Shown here in pieces: positions 9,245 through 15,650 of a DNA stretch of 15,850 nucleotides (position 1 is its first letter; the number at the start of each line of letters is the position of its first letter). Location of the stretch: NCBI GenBank assembly GCA_944363005.1, contig CALVTV010000026.1, forward strand, positions 1 through 15,850, in the 5' to 3' direction. A program made the position numbers and the translations under genes. The notes below the pieces were generated by a model. It did not search any database. It saw only the letters and a list, made by a program, of their open reading frames with translations, and had not been told where the DNA came from. Source of the stretch: an uncultured Clostridia bacterium (GTDB lineage: Bacteria > Bacillota > Clostridia > Christensenellales > Aristaeellaceae).

Positions 9245-9559
9245 TTATCGGATAAAGTCCTCGCGCATCGGGGAAAACACGTCCAGCAGCGTGCCCGCCT
9301 TCAGGCAGGTACAGCCATGCACCTTGTCCCCCGGTACGAGGATGGAATCGCCCTTGTTCAAGCGGCGGGTTTCGCCCTCGATGTGATAGGTGAATTCGCC
9401 CTCGAGCACGTAGGAAATCTGGGTATGCGGGTGGCTATGGTCCGCGCCGGAGGCCCCGGCGTCGAAATTGACCTCCACAAGCATCACCGCGTCGTTATAG
9501 CTGAGCACCCGGCGGCGCGATCCGCCGCCCAGCTCCTGCCATTCGCCCTGGTTCTGCAT
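9245..9559 (-). CDS. kdgF: KdgF-like cupin (unsaturated uronate ketonisation)
   Basis: A single-domain cupin of 104 residues closely resembling KdgF, which speeds conversion of 4,5-unsaturated uronates, the products of pectate and alginate lyases, into the linear 5-keto form. Likely metal ligands are H41 and H43 (DHSHPHTQ), Q47 and H81 (KVHGC); the end LLDVFSPMREDF is typical of the family. The start is set at ATG 9559. A GTG two codons upstream (9565) is unlikely because it shares bases with the GGAGG sequence (9569-9565), which lies 5 nt before the ATG. That ribosome binding site sits 2 nt past the uxaC stop, so translation is probably coupled. Its presence in a uronate operon supports the KdgF reading over an unspecific cupin, though cupins are easy to over-annotate. 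Confidence 0.82.
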   Translation of the reverse strand: MQNQGEWQELGGGSRRRVLSYNDAVMLVEVNFDAGASGADHSHPHTQISYVLEGEFTYHIEGETRRLNKGDSILVPGDKVHGCTCLKAGTLLDVFSPMREDFIR

Positions 9560-9571
9560 GCGCACCTCCGG

Positions 9572-10975
9572 TCACACGTCCATGCCGAAGTACTTGACCG
9601 CGTTGTTGTAGCAGATGCCCTCGACGATCTCGCCCAGCACTTCCTCGTCCGCCGGATACTCGCCGTTTTCCACCCACTTGCCGATCAGGTTGCACAGGAT
9701 GCGGCGGAAGTACTCGTGGCGCGTATAGGAAATGAAGGAACGGGAGTCGGTCAGCATGCCCACAAAGCGGCCCAGCAGGCCCAGCGCCGCCAGGGACTTC
9801 ATCTGCTCGATCATGCCGAACTGCTGGTCGCAGAACCACCAGCCGGAGCCGAACTGAATCTTGCCCGGGATGCCCTCGCCCTGGAAGTTACCCAGCATGG
9901 TGCCGATGACGTAATTGTCCTTCGGGTTGAGGCAGTAGAGGATCGTCTTGGGCAGGTTGTGGCCGCGCTCCTGCTCCGCCAGCAGATGCGAGAGGTTTTG
10001 GGCGATGCAGGTGTCGTCGATAGAGTCAAAGCCGACGTCCGCGCCGTACTTTTCGAACATCAGCGGGTTGTTGTTGCGCATCGCGCCGATGTGGTACTGC
10101 TGCACCCAGCCGCGCGCCTTGTACATGCGGCCCAGCTCGATGAGCACATAGGTCTTGTAGGAGGCGATTTCGCCCTCGGTCAGCGGCGCGCCGCTCATGG
10201 CCTTGCGGAAGGCCTCGCCCGCGATGTGCGTGCTGGGCACGCCGTAGGGCACGGTATCCAGCGCATGGTCGGACAGGCGCGCGCCGTGCGCATGGAAGTA
10301 GTCCAGGCGGGATTCCAGCGCCTTCATCAGGTTCTCCAGGTTCAGGCAGGCAATCCCGGACACGCGGGAGAGGCGGTTCATGTAATCCACAAAGCCGCCG
10401 CGATCAATACCCAGCACCTTGTCCGGGCGCCAGGCCGGATAGACCTTGAAGCTGTTGTTCTGCGCGGCAATCTGCTCGTGATACTTGAGGTCGTCCACCG
10501 GGTCGTCGGTCGTGCAGATGAGCTTGACGCCGAACTTCTCAATCAGGCCGTGGCAGCGGTACTCATCCGTCGCCAGCAGCGCGTTGGCGCGGTTCCAGAT
10601 GTCCTCGGCGGTCTTCTCGCTGAGCACGTCCTCGATGCCGAACACGCGCTTGAGCTCCAGATGCGTCCAGTGATACATCGGGTTGCCCACGCAGTACTTG
10701 AGCGAGGCGGCAAACGCCTTCCACTTTTCAAGCCAGCTCGCGTCGCCGCGGATGTACTTCTCCTCCACACCGTTGGAGAGCATCACGCGCCACTTGTAGT
10801 GGTCGCCGCCGAGCATCAGCTCGCCAATGTTGGCGAACTTGTAGTTCTCCGCGATCTGCGCCGGGGAGATATGGCAGTGGTAATCGTAAATCGGCATCTT
10901 CTCGGCGTGCTCGTGGTAGAGCTTTTTCGCCGTGTCGTTCTCCAGCAGGAAATCGGCATCCATAAACGGTTTCAT
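9572..10975 (-). CDS. uxaC: Glucuronate/galacturonate isomerase UxaC
   Basis: Uronate isomerase of 467 residues (normal family length about 465-470), a member of the amidohydrolase superfamily. It converts D-galacturonate to D-tagaturonate and D-glucuronate to D-fructuronate in the cytoplasm. Diagnostic sequence includes MPIYDYHCHISPAQIAEN (metal-site H33 and H35), LGGDHYKWR, the TTDDP motif near 155, ACRPDK-like YPAWRPDK near 180, and the conserved C-terminal DSRSFISYTRHEYFRRILC. Start ATG at 10975 has AAGGAGGA 9 nt upstream. It follows uxaA after 53 nt and is followed almost directly by kdgF. Confidence 0.97.
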   Translation of the reverse strand: MKPFMDADFLLENDTAKKLYHEHAEKMPIYDYHCHISPAQIAENYKFANIGELMLGGDHYKWRVMLSNGVEEKYIRGDASWLEKWKAFAASLKYCVGNPMYHWTHLELKRVFGIEDVLSEKTAEDIWNRANALLATDEYRCHGLIEKFGVKLICTTDDPVDDLKYHEQIAAQNNSFKVYPAWRPDKVLGIDRGGFVDYMNRLSRVSGIACLNLENLMKALESRLDYFHAHGARLSDHALDTVPYGVPSTHIAGEAFRKAMSGAPLTEGEIASYKTYVLIELGRMYKARGWVQQYHIGAMRNNNPLMFEKYGADVGFDSIDDTCIAQNLSHLLAEQERGHNLPKTILYCLNPKDNYVIGTMLGNFQGEGIPGKIQFGSGWWFCDQQFGMIEQMKSLAALGLLGRFVGMLTDSRSFISYTRHEYFRRILCNLIGKWVENGEYPADEEVLGEIVEGICYNNAVKYFGMDV

Positions 10976-11006
10976 GGGAATCGTCCTCCTTCTAATCTAT
11001 GTTCAC

Positions 11007-11024
11007 CCACGCGCATGTGCGTGG
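11007..11024 (-). other. Short hairpin between uxaA and uxaC
   Basis: CCACGC/GCGTGG (11007-11012 and 11019-11024) form a 6-bp stem with a 6-nt loop in the 53-nt gap between uxaA and uxaC. There is no T run, so it is not a terminator. It could be an mRNA-stability or processing element, but it may also be chance in GC-rich DNA. Confidence 0.35.
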
Positions 11025-11028
11025 AGGG

Positions 11029-12498
11029 TTACAGGGTCACGCCGTCCTTGAAGATGGCGATTTCGCGATAGCCATGGATTTCGCTCTGCGTGCGCTCGCC
11101 CGAGGCGATGCGCAGCAGCTTGGCAAAGAAGGTCTCGACCGTCTCCTCCATGGTCGCGCCCTGCACGAGCACGCCCGCGTTGAAGTCGATCCAACCCCGC
11201 TTTTTCTGGGCCAGCGGCGTGTTGGTCGCCACCTTCACCGTCGGCACAGGCGCGCCCACGGGCGTTCCCCGGCCGGTGGTAAAGAGCACCATCTGCGCGC
11301 CCGCGGCCATCAGCGCCGTAATCGCGCACAGGTCGTTGCCCGGGCCCTGCACCAGGTTGAGCCCCTTCTCGCGCACCGGTTCGCAGTACTTGAGCACGTC
11401 GCGCACCTCGGCGGTGCCGCCCTTCTGGGTGCAGCCCAGGGACTTGTCCTCCAGCGTGGTGATGCCGCCCGCCTTGTTGCCCGGGGAGGGGTTCTCGTAG
11501 ACCTCCTGCCCGTGGCGGATGAAGTACGCCTTGAAGTCGTTGATCAGCGCGACGGCCTTGTCAAACGTCGCCCGGTCGCGGCAGCGGTCCATGAGGATCG
11601 TCTCCGCGCCGAACATCTCCGGCACCTCGGTCAGCAGCGTGGTACCGCCGTGGCGCGCGAGCAAATCGGACGTCGCGCCCAGCAGCGGATTGGCCGTGAT
11701 ACCCGAAAGCCCGTCGCTTCCGCCGCACTTGAGGCCGATGACCAACTCGCTGGCCGGCACGCTCTGGCGCCTGGCGCGCGCGGCGTAGGCCGTCAGCTCA
11801 TCCAGCAGCTTCATGCCCGCCTCGATCTCGTCCTCGCAGTCCTGCGTGACCAGGAACTTGACGCGCTCCGGGTTGTAATCGCCCAGCACCTTCTTGAACT
11901 CGGTCACGTTGTTGTTTTCGCAGCCCAAACTCAGCACCAGCACCGCGCCCGCGTTCGGATGGCGCACCATCGCGGCCAGCAGCTTCTGCGTGTTGCGGTG
12001 ATCCTCGCCCAGCTGCGAGCAGCCGTAGGGATGCACGAAGCAGTGAATCCCGTCCACCCGGTCGCCATACGCCGCCTGGGCCATCGCCTCCAGCGCCTTG
12101 GCCGTTCCGTTGACGCAGCCCACCGTGTTGACGATCCAGACCTCGTTGCGGATGCCGACGCGGCCGTCCTCGCGGACATAGCCCTCAAACGTGGCCTCGC
12201 GGTCCACCGGCATGGCGCAGGGGTGCGGATTGTAGCTGTATTCGAGCAGGCCGGAGAGGTTGGTCTTGACGTTGTGCGTGTGCACCCAGCTGCCCGCCGC
12301 GATGTCGCGCGTGGCGTGGCCGATGGGGAACGCATACTTGATGATGTTGCCGTTTTGCGGGATGTCCCGCAGCGCGAACTTGTGGCCCGCGGGCACATCC
12401 TCCAAGAGCGTCACACCGAGGTACGTCTCGCCCGCGCGCAACGGCTCCAGCGCCACGGCGACATTGTCCCGCCCGGTGATTTGGATGAATTTGCTCAT
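11029..12498 (-). CDS. uxaA: Altronate dehydratase UxaA
   Basis: An iron-dependent dehydratase of 489 residues that converts D-altronate to 2-keto-3-deoxygluconate, the third step of galacturonate catabolism. The N-terminal SAF domain (about 1-100) includes WVHTHNVKTNL (H73, H75). The main catalytic region follows, starting near 107 (GYVREDGRVGIRNEVWIVNTVGC). It contains PYGCSQLG, LSLGCENN, LKCGGSDGLSGITANPLLG and the late VLFTTGRGTPVG motif, all characteristic of UxaA. Length is within the normal range (about 490-500). The ATG at 12498 overlaps the uxaB stop by four bases (ATGA), indicating translational coupling. The related galactarate and mannonate dehydratases are less likely given the uxaB/uxaC neighbours. 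Confidence 0.96.
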   Translation of the reverse strand: MSKFIQITGRDNVAVALEPLRAGETYLGVTLLEDVPAGHKFALRDIPQNGNIIKYAFPIGHATRDIAAGSWVHTHNVKTNLSGLLEYSYNPHPCAMPVDREATFEGYVREDGRVGIRNEVWIVNTVGCVNGTAKALEAMAQAAYGDRVDGIHCFVHPYGCSQLGEDHRNTQKLLAAMVRHPNAGAVLVLSLGCENNNVTEFKKVLGDYNPERVKFLVTQDCEDEIEAGMKLLDELTAYAARARRQSVPASELVIGLKCGGSDGLSGITANPLLGATSDLLARHGGTTLLTEVPEMFGAETILMDRCRDRATFDKAVALINDFKAYFIRHGQEVYENPSPGNKAGGITTLEDKSLGCTQKGGTAEVRDVLKYCEPVREKGLNLVQGPGNDLCAITALMAAGAQMVLFTTGRGTPVGAPVPTVKVATNTPLAQKKRGWIDFNAGVLVQGATMEETVETFFAKLLRIASGERTQSEIHGYREIAIFKDGVTL

Positions 12499-13985
12499 TC
12501 GCCCACAACCTCTGCAATCGCGGCCTTGGCGTCCTTGCGCAGCGCCGCAAGCGACGCGGCAACGCTCGCCTCAAAGCCCGGGAGTTCGGCCGTCAGATCG
12601 CTGCCCCAGAAATCGACGTTCGTCAGCACGGCATGCGCGATTTCCTCCGCGGTCTTGCCCTGCAGTCCGGCGAAGAAGTCGATGACGAACGCATCGTCGG
12701 CAATCGGGTACTCGTTGCCCGCGGCGCGCACGCCCACGAACGAGCCGTCCGCCTTCTTTTCGCCGCAGTAGAACGCGATGAACGCCGCCATGGAGAAGGT
12801 CAGGATCTTGGGCAGCTCGCCCTTGCGCTTCACATATTCCTTGATCGTCGGCAGCACGCGCGCGCGGAACTTCGACTGGCTGTTGAGCGCGATGGAGAGC
12901 AGCAGGTGACGGTTGAACGGGTTGGAGAAGCGCTCGAAGATCGCGGAGGCGAACGCCATGAGGTCCTCGCGCGGCAGGTCGAGCGTCGGCATGATCTCAT
13001 TGAAGAGCGCCTGGCTCATGTACGCGCGCATGGTCTTGTCGGCCATGCAGTCCCCGACGATCTCCATGCCCGCCAGGTACGCGCCCAGCACCATGGAGGT
13101 ATGCGCGCCGTTGAGCATGCGCACCTTGCGCAGCTTGTACGGGGAGACGTCCTGGGTAAAGACGACGTTGCAGCCGGCCTTCTTGAAGGGCAGCTCGTCC
13201 TCGATCCAGGCCGGGCCTTCGATGACCCACAGGCCGAAGGGCTCGGCGGTATTGAGCATGTTGTCGCGGTAACCGAACTCCTCGTAGAGGCTCTCGGCCT
13301 CGCCGCGCGGATAGCCGGTGACGATGCGGTCCACCAGCGTGGAGCAGAAGACGTTCTCCTCGGCCATCCAGGTCTTGAATTCCTCGGACAGGCCCCACTG
13401 CTCGGCCGTCTTCAGGCAGCACTCCTTGAGGTTGCGGCCGTTGTAGTCGATCAGCTCGCAGGGCAGCAGGATGAAGCCGGTGCCCTTCTCGCCGCCGAAC
13501 GCGGTGAAGCGCTCGTAAAGCAGGCGGGTGAGCTTGCCCGGGAAGGACGCCTGCGGCTTGTCGTCAAAGTTGTCCTTGCCGGTGTAGACGATGCCGGCCT
13601 CGGTGGTGTTGGAGATGATGATGCGCATATCCCGGTTGTGCGCCAGGGCAAGATAGCCCTCGAAATCCTCATACGGGGACAGGCCGCGCTTCACGCTTTG
13701 GATGATGCGCGCATCCTTGGTGGCCTTGCCGTCCACCTGCCCGCGCAGGATGAGCGTATACAGGCCGTCCTGTTCATTGAGCATGGCGACCATACCGCGC
13801 TCGATGGGCTGCACGATGACCACACCGGCATCCATGCCCGCTTTTTCATTGGCCATGTCGATCATCCAGTCGCAGAACGCGCGCAGGAATCCGCCCTCAC
13901 CGAACTGAATCACCCGCTCCGTCTTGGGCGCAACACCGCGCGGCATGGAAATGGAAGCAAGCGTGGAAGCGTTGAGCTGAACCAT
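12495..13985 (-). CDS. uxaB: Tagaturonate reductase UxaB (altronate oxidoreductase)
   Basis: An NAD-dependent long-chain mannitol-dehydrogenase-family enzyme of 496 residues that reduces D-tagaturonate to D-altronate. The N-terminal nucleotide-binding loop is VIQFGEGGFLRAFCDW (25-40). The central SNTTEAGI (near 129), the CELIDYNG segment and the catalytic KVRMLNGAHTSM (Lys...Asn...His) agree with tagaturonate reductases more than with fructuronate or mannitol enzymes. Adjacent uxaA supports altronate as product. Start ATG at 13985 has GGGAGGT about 9 nt upstream. It is the first gene of the five-gene leftward operon and overlaps uxaA by 4 nt. Fructuronate reductase UxuB is the main alternative, but the context argues against it. 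Confidence 0.94.
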   Translation of the reverse strand: MVQLNASTLASISMPRGVAPKTERVIQFGEGGFLRAFCDWMIDMANEKAGMDAGVVIVQPIERGMVAMLNEQDGLYTLILRGQVDGKATKDARIIQSVKRGLSPYEDFEGYLALAHNRDMRIIISNTTEAGIVYTGKDNFDDKPQASFPGKLTRLLYERFTAFGGEKGTGFILLPCELIDYNGRNLKECCLKTAEQWGLSEEFKTWMAEENVFCSTLVDRIVTGYPRGEAESLYEEFGYRDNMLNTAEPFGLWVIEGPAWIEDELPFKKAGCNVVFTQDVSPYKLRKVRMLNGAHTSMVLGAYLAGMEIVGDCMADKTMRAYMSQALFNEIMPTLDLPREDLMAFASAIFERFSNPFNRHLLLSIALNSQSKFRARVLPTIKEYVKRKGELPKILTFSMAAFIAFYCGEKKADGSFVGVRAAGNEYPIADDAFVIDFFAGLQGKTAEEIAHAVLTNVDFWGSDLTAELPGFEASVAASLAALRKDAKAAIAEVVGE

Positions 13986-14081
13986 GGTAAACTACCTCCC
14001 GTAATATGGACTGTATGCAAATTCCTTGCCTGTCCGTGGGCGCGCAAGAGCATCCGCCCCCACATTGATCAAGCTTTTCCT

Positions 14082-14112
14082 TAGTATACCACCGCCGCCG
14101 TGCCCCCGTCAA
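14082..14112 (-). promoter_or_regulatory. Promoter of the uxa operon with overlapping operator-like palindrome
   Basis: On the minus strand TTGACG (14112-14107) and TATACT (14088-14083) are spaced by 18 bp, each 5 of 6 consensus. The start is predicted near 14076. The -10 box lies inside TGGTATACTA (14091-14082), one base from the perfect palindrome TGGTATACCA that forms the centre of enterobacterial UxuR/ExuR sites as I recall them. A second palindrome, TTGATCAA (14065-14072), lies just after the predicted start. Both would suit repression, but the binding protein is not encoded here and the operator reading is inference. Confidence 0.65.
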
Positions 14113-14157
14113 GATTTCCGGCAAAACGGACGCGGAAGTTTTGTAAGGGATGAACAG

Positions 14158-14170
14158 GTCGTCAGACGAC
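14158..14170. promoter_or_regulatory. Perfect 13-bp palindrome between the divergent uxa and pfk promoters
   Basis: GTCGTC-A-GACGAC is a perfect inverted repeat about one base wide at the centre. Its core TCGTCAGACGA fits the TNGTNNNACNA pattern recognised by FadR-subfamily GntR regulators. It lies about 46 bp upstream of the uxa -35 box and 21 bp upstream of the pfk -35 box, so it could act on either. A single-nucleotide loop makes an RNA hairpin unlikely, favouring a DNA site. Confidence 0.45.
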
Positions 14171-14191
14171 TACAAAACGCGCGTCCCTCCC

Positions 14192-14220
14192 TTGCCACTG
14201 CCCGTCATTCGTGGTAAAAT
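14192..14220 (+). promoter_or_regulatory. Promoter of the phosphofructokinase gene
   Basis: TTGCCA (14192-14197) and TAAAAT (14215-14220) are spaced by exactly 17 bp and match the sigma-A consensus at 5 of 6 positions each. The predicted start near 14227 leaves a leader of about 46 nt, with AAGGAGGG (14258-14265) 7 nt before the ATG. Confidence 0.75.
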
Positions 14221-14272
14221 ACAGGTAATATTCATGCAACTGCACGCACCAACACACAAGGAGGGCGAATAT

Positions 14273-15346
14273 ATGAAAAGACGCATCGGCATTCTCACCA
14301 GCGGCGGCGACTGCCCCGGTCTGAACGCATGCATCCGCGGCGTAGCGCGCGCGAGTTACTCGATGTTCGACGCGGAGATCGTGGGCATTCAGGACGGCTA
14401 TGCGGGCCTGATCGCGGGCGACTACAAAGAGATGAAACAAAGCGACTTCTCCGGCATTCTGACGCTGGGCGGCACCATCCTGGGCACGCGGCGCACGCCT
14501 TTCCGCAACATGCGCGTGATCGAAGAGGACAACATCGACAAAGTCAAGGCGATGAAGAGCAATTACAAGAAGATGAAGCTCGATTGCCTGGTCTGCCTGG
14601 GCGGCAACGGCACGCACAAGACGGCGAACCTGCTCTCGGAAGAGGGGCTGAACGTGATCGGCCTGCCCAAGACGATCGACAACGACATCTGGGGCACGGA
14701 CGTCACCTTCGGCTTCCACACGGCCGTGGACATCGCCACGGAGGTCATCGACCGCATCCACACCACAGCCGCCAGCCATGGCCGCTGCATGGTGGTGGAG
14801 ATCATGGGCAACAAGGCCGGCTGGCTGACGCTCTATTCGGGCATTGCCGGCGGCGCGGACATCGTTCTGCTGCCGGAAATCCCGTACGACCTGGAGAAGG
14901 TTTGCGACGCAATCCGCCGCCGCGCGCAAATCGGCAAGAGCTTCTCGATCATCGCCGTAGCCGAGGGCGCGATGACGGTTGAAGAAGCCCAGATGAAGAA
15001 AAAAGAGCGCGCCGCCTACCGCGCGGAGACGGGCTTCAGCAGCATCGCCATGCGCCTGGCCAAGGAGCTTGAAGCGAAGGTCGGCGTCGAAGCGCGCGCC
15101 GTCATTCCCGGCCACGTGCAGCGCGGCGGCACGCCCAGCGCCTACGACCGCATGCTCTCCACGGTCTTCGGCGTACACGCGGCCAAGCTGATCGCCGGTG
15201 AGGAATACGGTCAGGCCGTCGGCATGGCCGGCAGCACCGTCACCCACCACGCGCTCTCCGAGGTCGCCGGCAAGACGAAGTTTGTGCCCAACGACGCACA
15301 GGCCATCCGCTCTGCCCGCGCGATGGGCATTTCGCTGGGCGACTGA
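14273..15346 (+). CDS. pfkA: 6-phosphofructokinase with mixed ATP/PPi-type signature
   Basis: A 357-residue cytoplasmic phosphofructokinase catalysing phosphorylation of fructose 6-phosphate to the 1,6-bisphosphate, the committing step of glycolysis. The ATG at 14273 is set by AAGGAGGG; a longer frame starting at 14150 would run through the promoter. Motifs are ILTSGGDCPGLNA (7-19), LGGTILGTRR (65-74), GGNGTHKTA (110-118), PKTIDND (132-138) with catalytic-type D136 and D138, MGNKAGW (178-184), and a conserved C-terminal PGHVQRGGTPSAYDR. Glycine at 113 is the ATP-type residue, while K133 before TIDND is typical of PPi-type enzymes. N112 replaces the Asp that binds Mg-ATP in E. coli PfkA. This combination occurs in a distinct PFK clade, so the phosphoryl donor cannot be settled from sequence. 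It is divergent from the uxa operon. Confidence 0.93.
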   Translation: MKRRIGILTSGGDCPGLNACIRGVARASYSMFDAEIVGIQDGYAGLIAGDYKEMKQSDFSGILTLGGTILGTRRTPFRNMRVIEEDNIDKVKAMKSNYKKMKLDCLVCLGGNGTHKTANLLSEEGLNVIGLPKTIDNDIWGTDVTFGFHTAVDIATEVIDRIHTTAASHGRCMVVEIMGNKAGWLTLYSGIAGGADIVLLPEIPYDLEKVCDAIRRRAQIGKSFSIIAVAEGAMTVEEAQMKKKERAAYRAETGFSSIAMRLAKELEAKVGVEARAVIPGHVQRGGTPSAYDRMLSTVFGVHAAKLIAGEEYGQAVGMAGSTVTHHALSEVAGKTKFVPNDAQAIRSARAMGISLGD

Positions 15347-15352
15347 TTGGCA

Positions 15353-15381
15353 TTGACTTTTCCACCGGTTTCCCCTATAAT
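15353..15381 (+). promoter_or_regulatory. Strong promoter for the tRNA region
   Basis: TTGACT (15353-15358) and a perfect TATAAT (15376-15381) are spaced by exactly 17 bp, starting only 6 nt after the pfk stop codon. The predicted start is near 15388. The spacer is itself one arm of the 14-bp inverted repeat listed separately. It is the best promoter match in the window, as expected for stable RNA. Confidence 0.8.
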
Positions 15382-15414
15382 AAATTGTCGTTGACAATGC
15401 GGGGAAACCGGTGG
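15362..15414. repeat. Nested inverted repeats enclosing the tRNA promoter -10 box
   Basis: CCACCGGTTTCCCC (15362-15375) and GGGGAAACCGGTGG (15401-15414) form a perfect 14-bp inverted repeat around a 25-nt interval. Within that interval lies a second perfect repeat, ATTGTC-GTT-GACAAT (15384-15398). In a transcript running out of pfk this would fold as a long terminator-like hairpin, although the following tail (GTTTCCCTTCCTTTG) is only moderately T-rich. In the tRNA transcript itself only the inner repeat and the right arm are present. Confidence 0.8.
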
Positions 15415-15428
15415 GTTTCCCTTCCTTT

Positions 15429-15499
15429 GCCCCCGTAGCTCAGTTGGATAGAGCGGTCGCCTCCTAACATTTGGCGGGTTCTCGACCGCCGGGGTCACA
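15429..15499 (+). pseudogene. Degenerate tRNA-Arg(CCU)-like sequence
   Basis: The 5' half is a normal tRNA: acceptor GCCCCCG, TA, D-arm GCTC...GAGC, then anticodon stem GTCGC and loop CTCCTAA with anticodon CCT (15463-15465). The 3' half fails. CATTT follows where GCGAC should pair, the T-loop reads GTTCTCGA with extra bases, the acceptor 3' strand CGGGGTC has one mismatch, and ACA stands in place of a CCA end. Total length to the acceptor end is 68 nt instead of about 73. An alternative fold pairs GCGGTCG (15453-15459) with CGACCGC (15483-15489). I read it as a decayed tRNA-Arg gene, though a local assembly error cannot be excluded. Confidence 0.7.
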
Positions 15500-15521
15500 G
15501 AAACGAATAAAAATTGTATAC

Positions 15522-15598
15522 GCGCCAGTAGCTCAGCTGGACAGAGCACCGCCCTCCTAAGGCGGGTGTCGGGGGTTCGAATCCCTTCTGGCGCGCCA
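15522..15598 (+). tRNA. tRNA-Arg (anticodon CCU)
   Basis: A complete cloverleaf: acceptor GCGCCAG/CTGGCGC, D-arm GCTC-AGCTGGACA-GAGC, anticodon stem CCGCC/GGCGG with loop CTCCTAA (anticodon CCT at 15556-15558), variable GTGTC, T-arm GGGGG-TTCGAAT-CCCTT (two G-U pairs), discriminator G and an encoded CCA at 15596-15598. It reads AGG codons. It lies 22 nt after the degenerate copy and is presumably served by the promoter at 15353-15381. Confidence 0.97.
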
Positions 15599-15650
15599 AA
15601 ATAGCCGCTATAATCCGGTTTTCTCCGGTTTATAGCGGCTATTTGTTTCA
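15599..15650 (+). terminator. Terminator hairpin after the tRNA
   Basis: AAATAGCCGCTATAA (15599-15613) and TTATAGCGGCTATTT (15630-15644) form a perfect 15-bp stem, topped by a mismatch and a CCGG/CCGG extension with a TTTTCT loop. The stem begins directly after the tRNA CCA and ends in TATTTGTTT. The A-rich left foot means it may also stop transcription arriving from the other side. Confidence 0.85.

Noticed and set aside
9563..9565. GTG as the start codon of kdgF
   Set aside because: It shares bases with the GGAGG that must act as ribosome binding site; the ATG at 9559 has proper spacing and matches the family's N-terminus.
8196..14084. Series of long plus-strand frames (8196-9386, 9317-11071, 10999-12771, 12633-14084)
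   Set aside because: Each is antisense to a confidently identified uxa-operon gene and none shows a family motif or plausible start.
14162..15397. 411-codon open frame on the minus strand
   Set aside because: Antisense to phosphofructokinase, extending through its promoter; a His/Ala/Asp-rich shadow.
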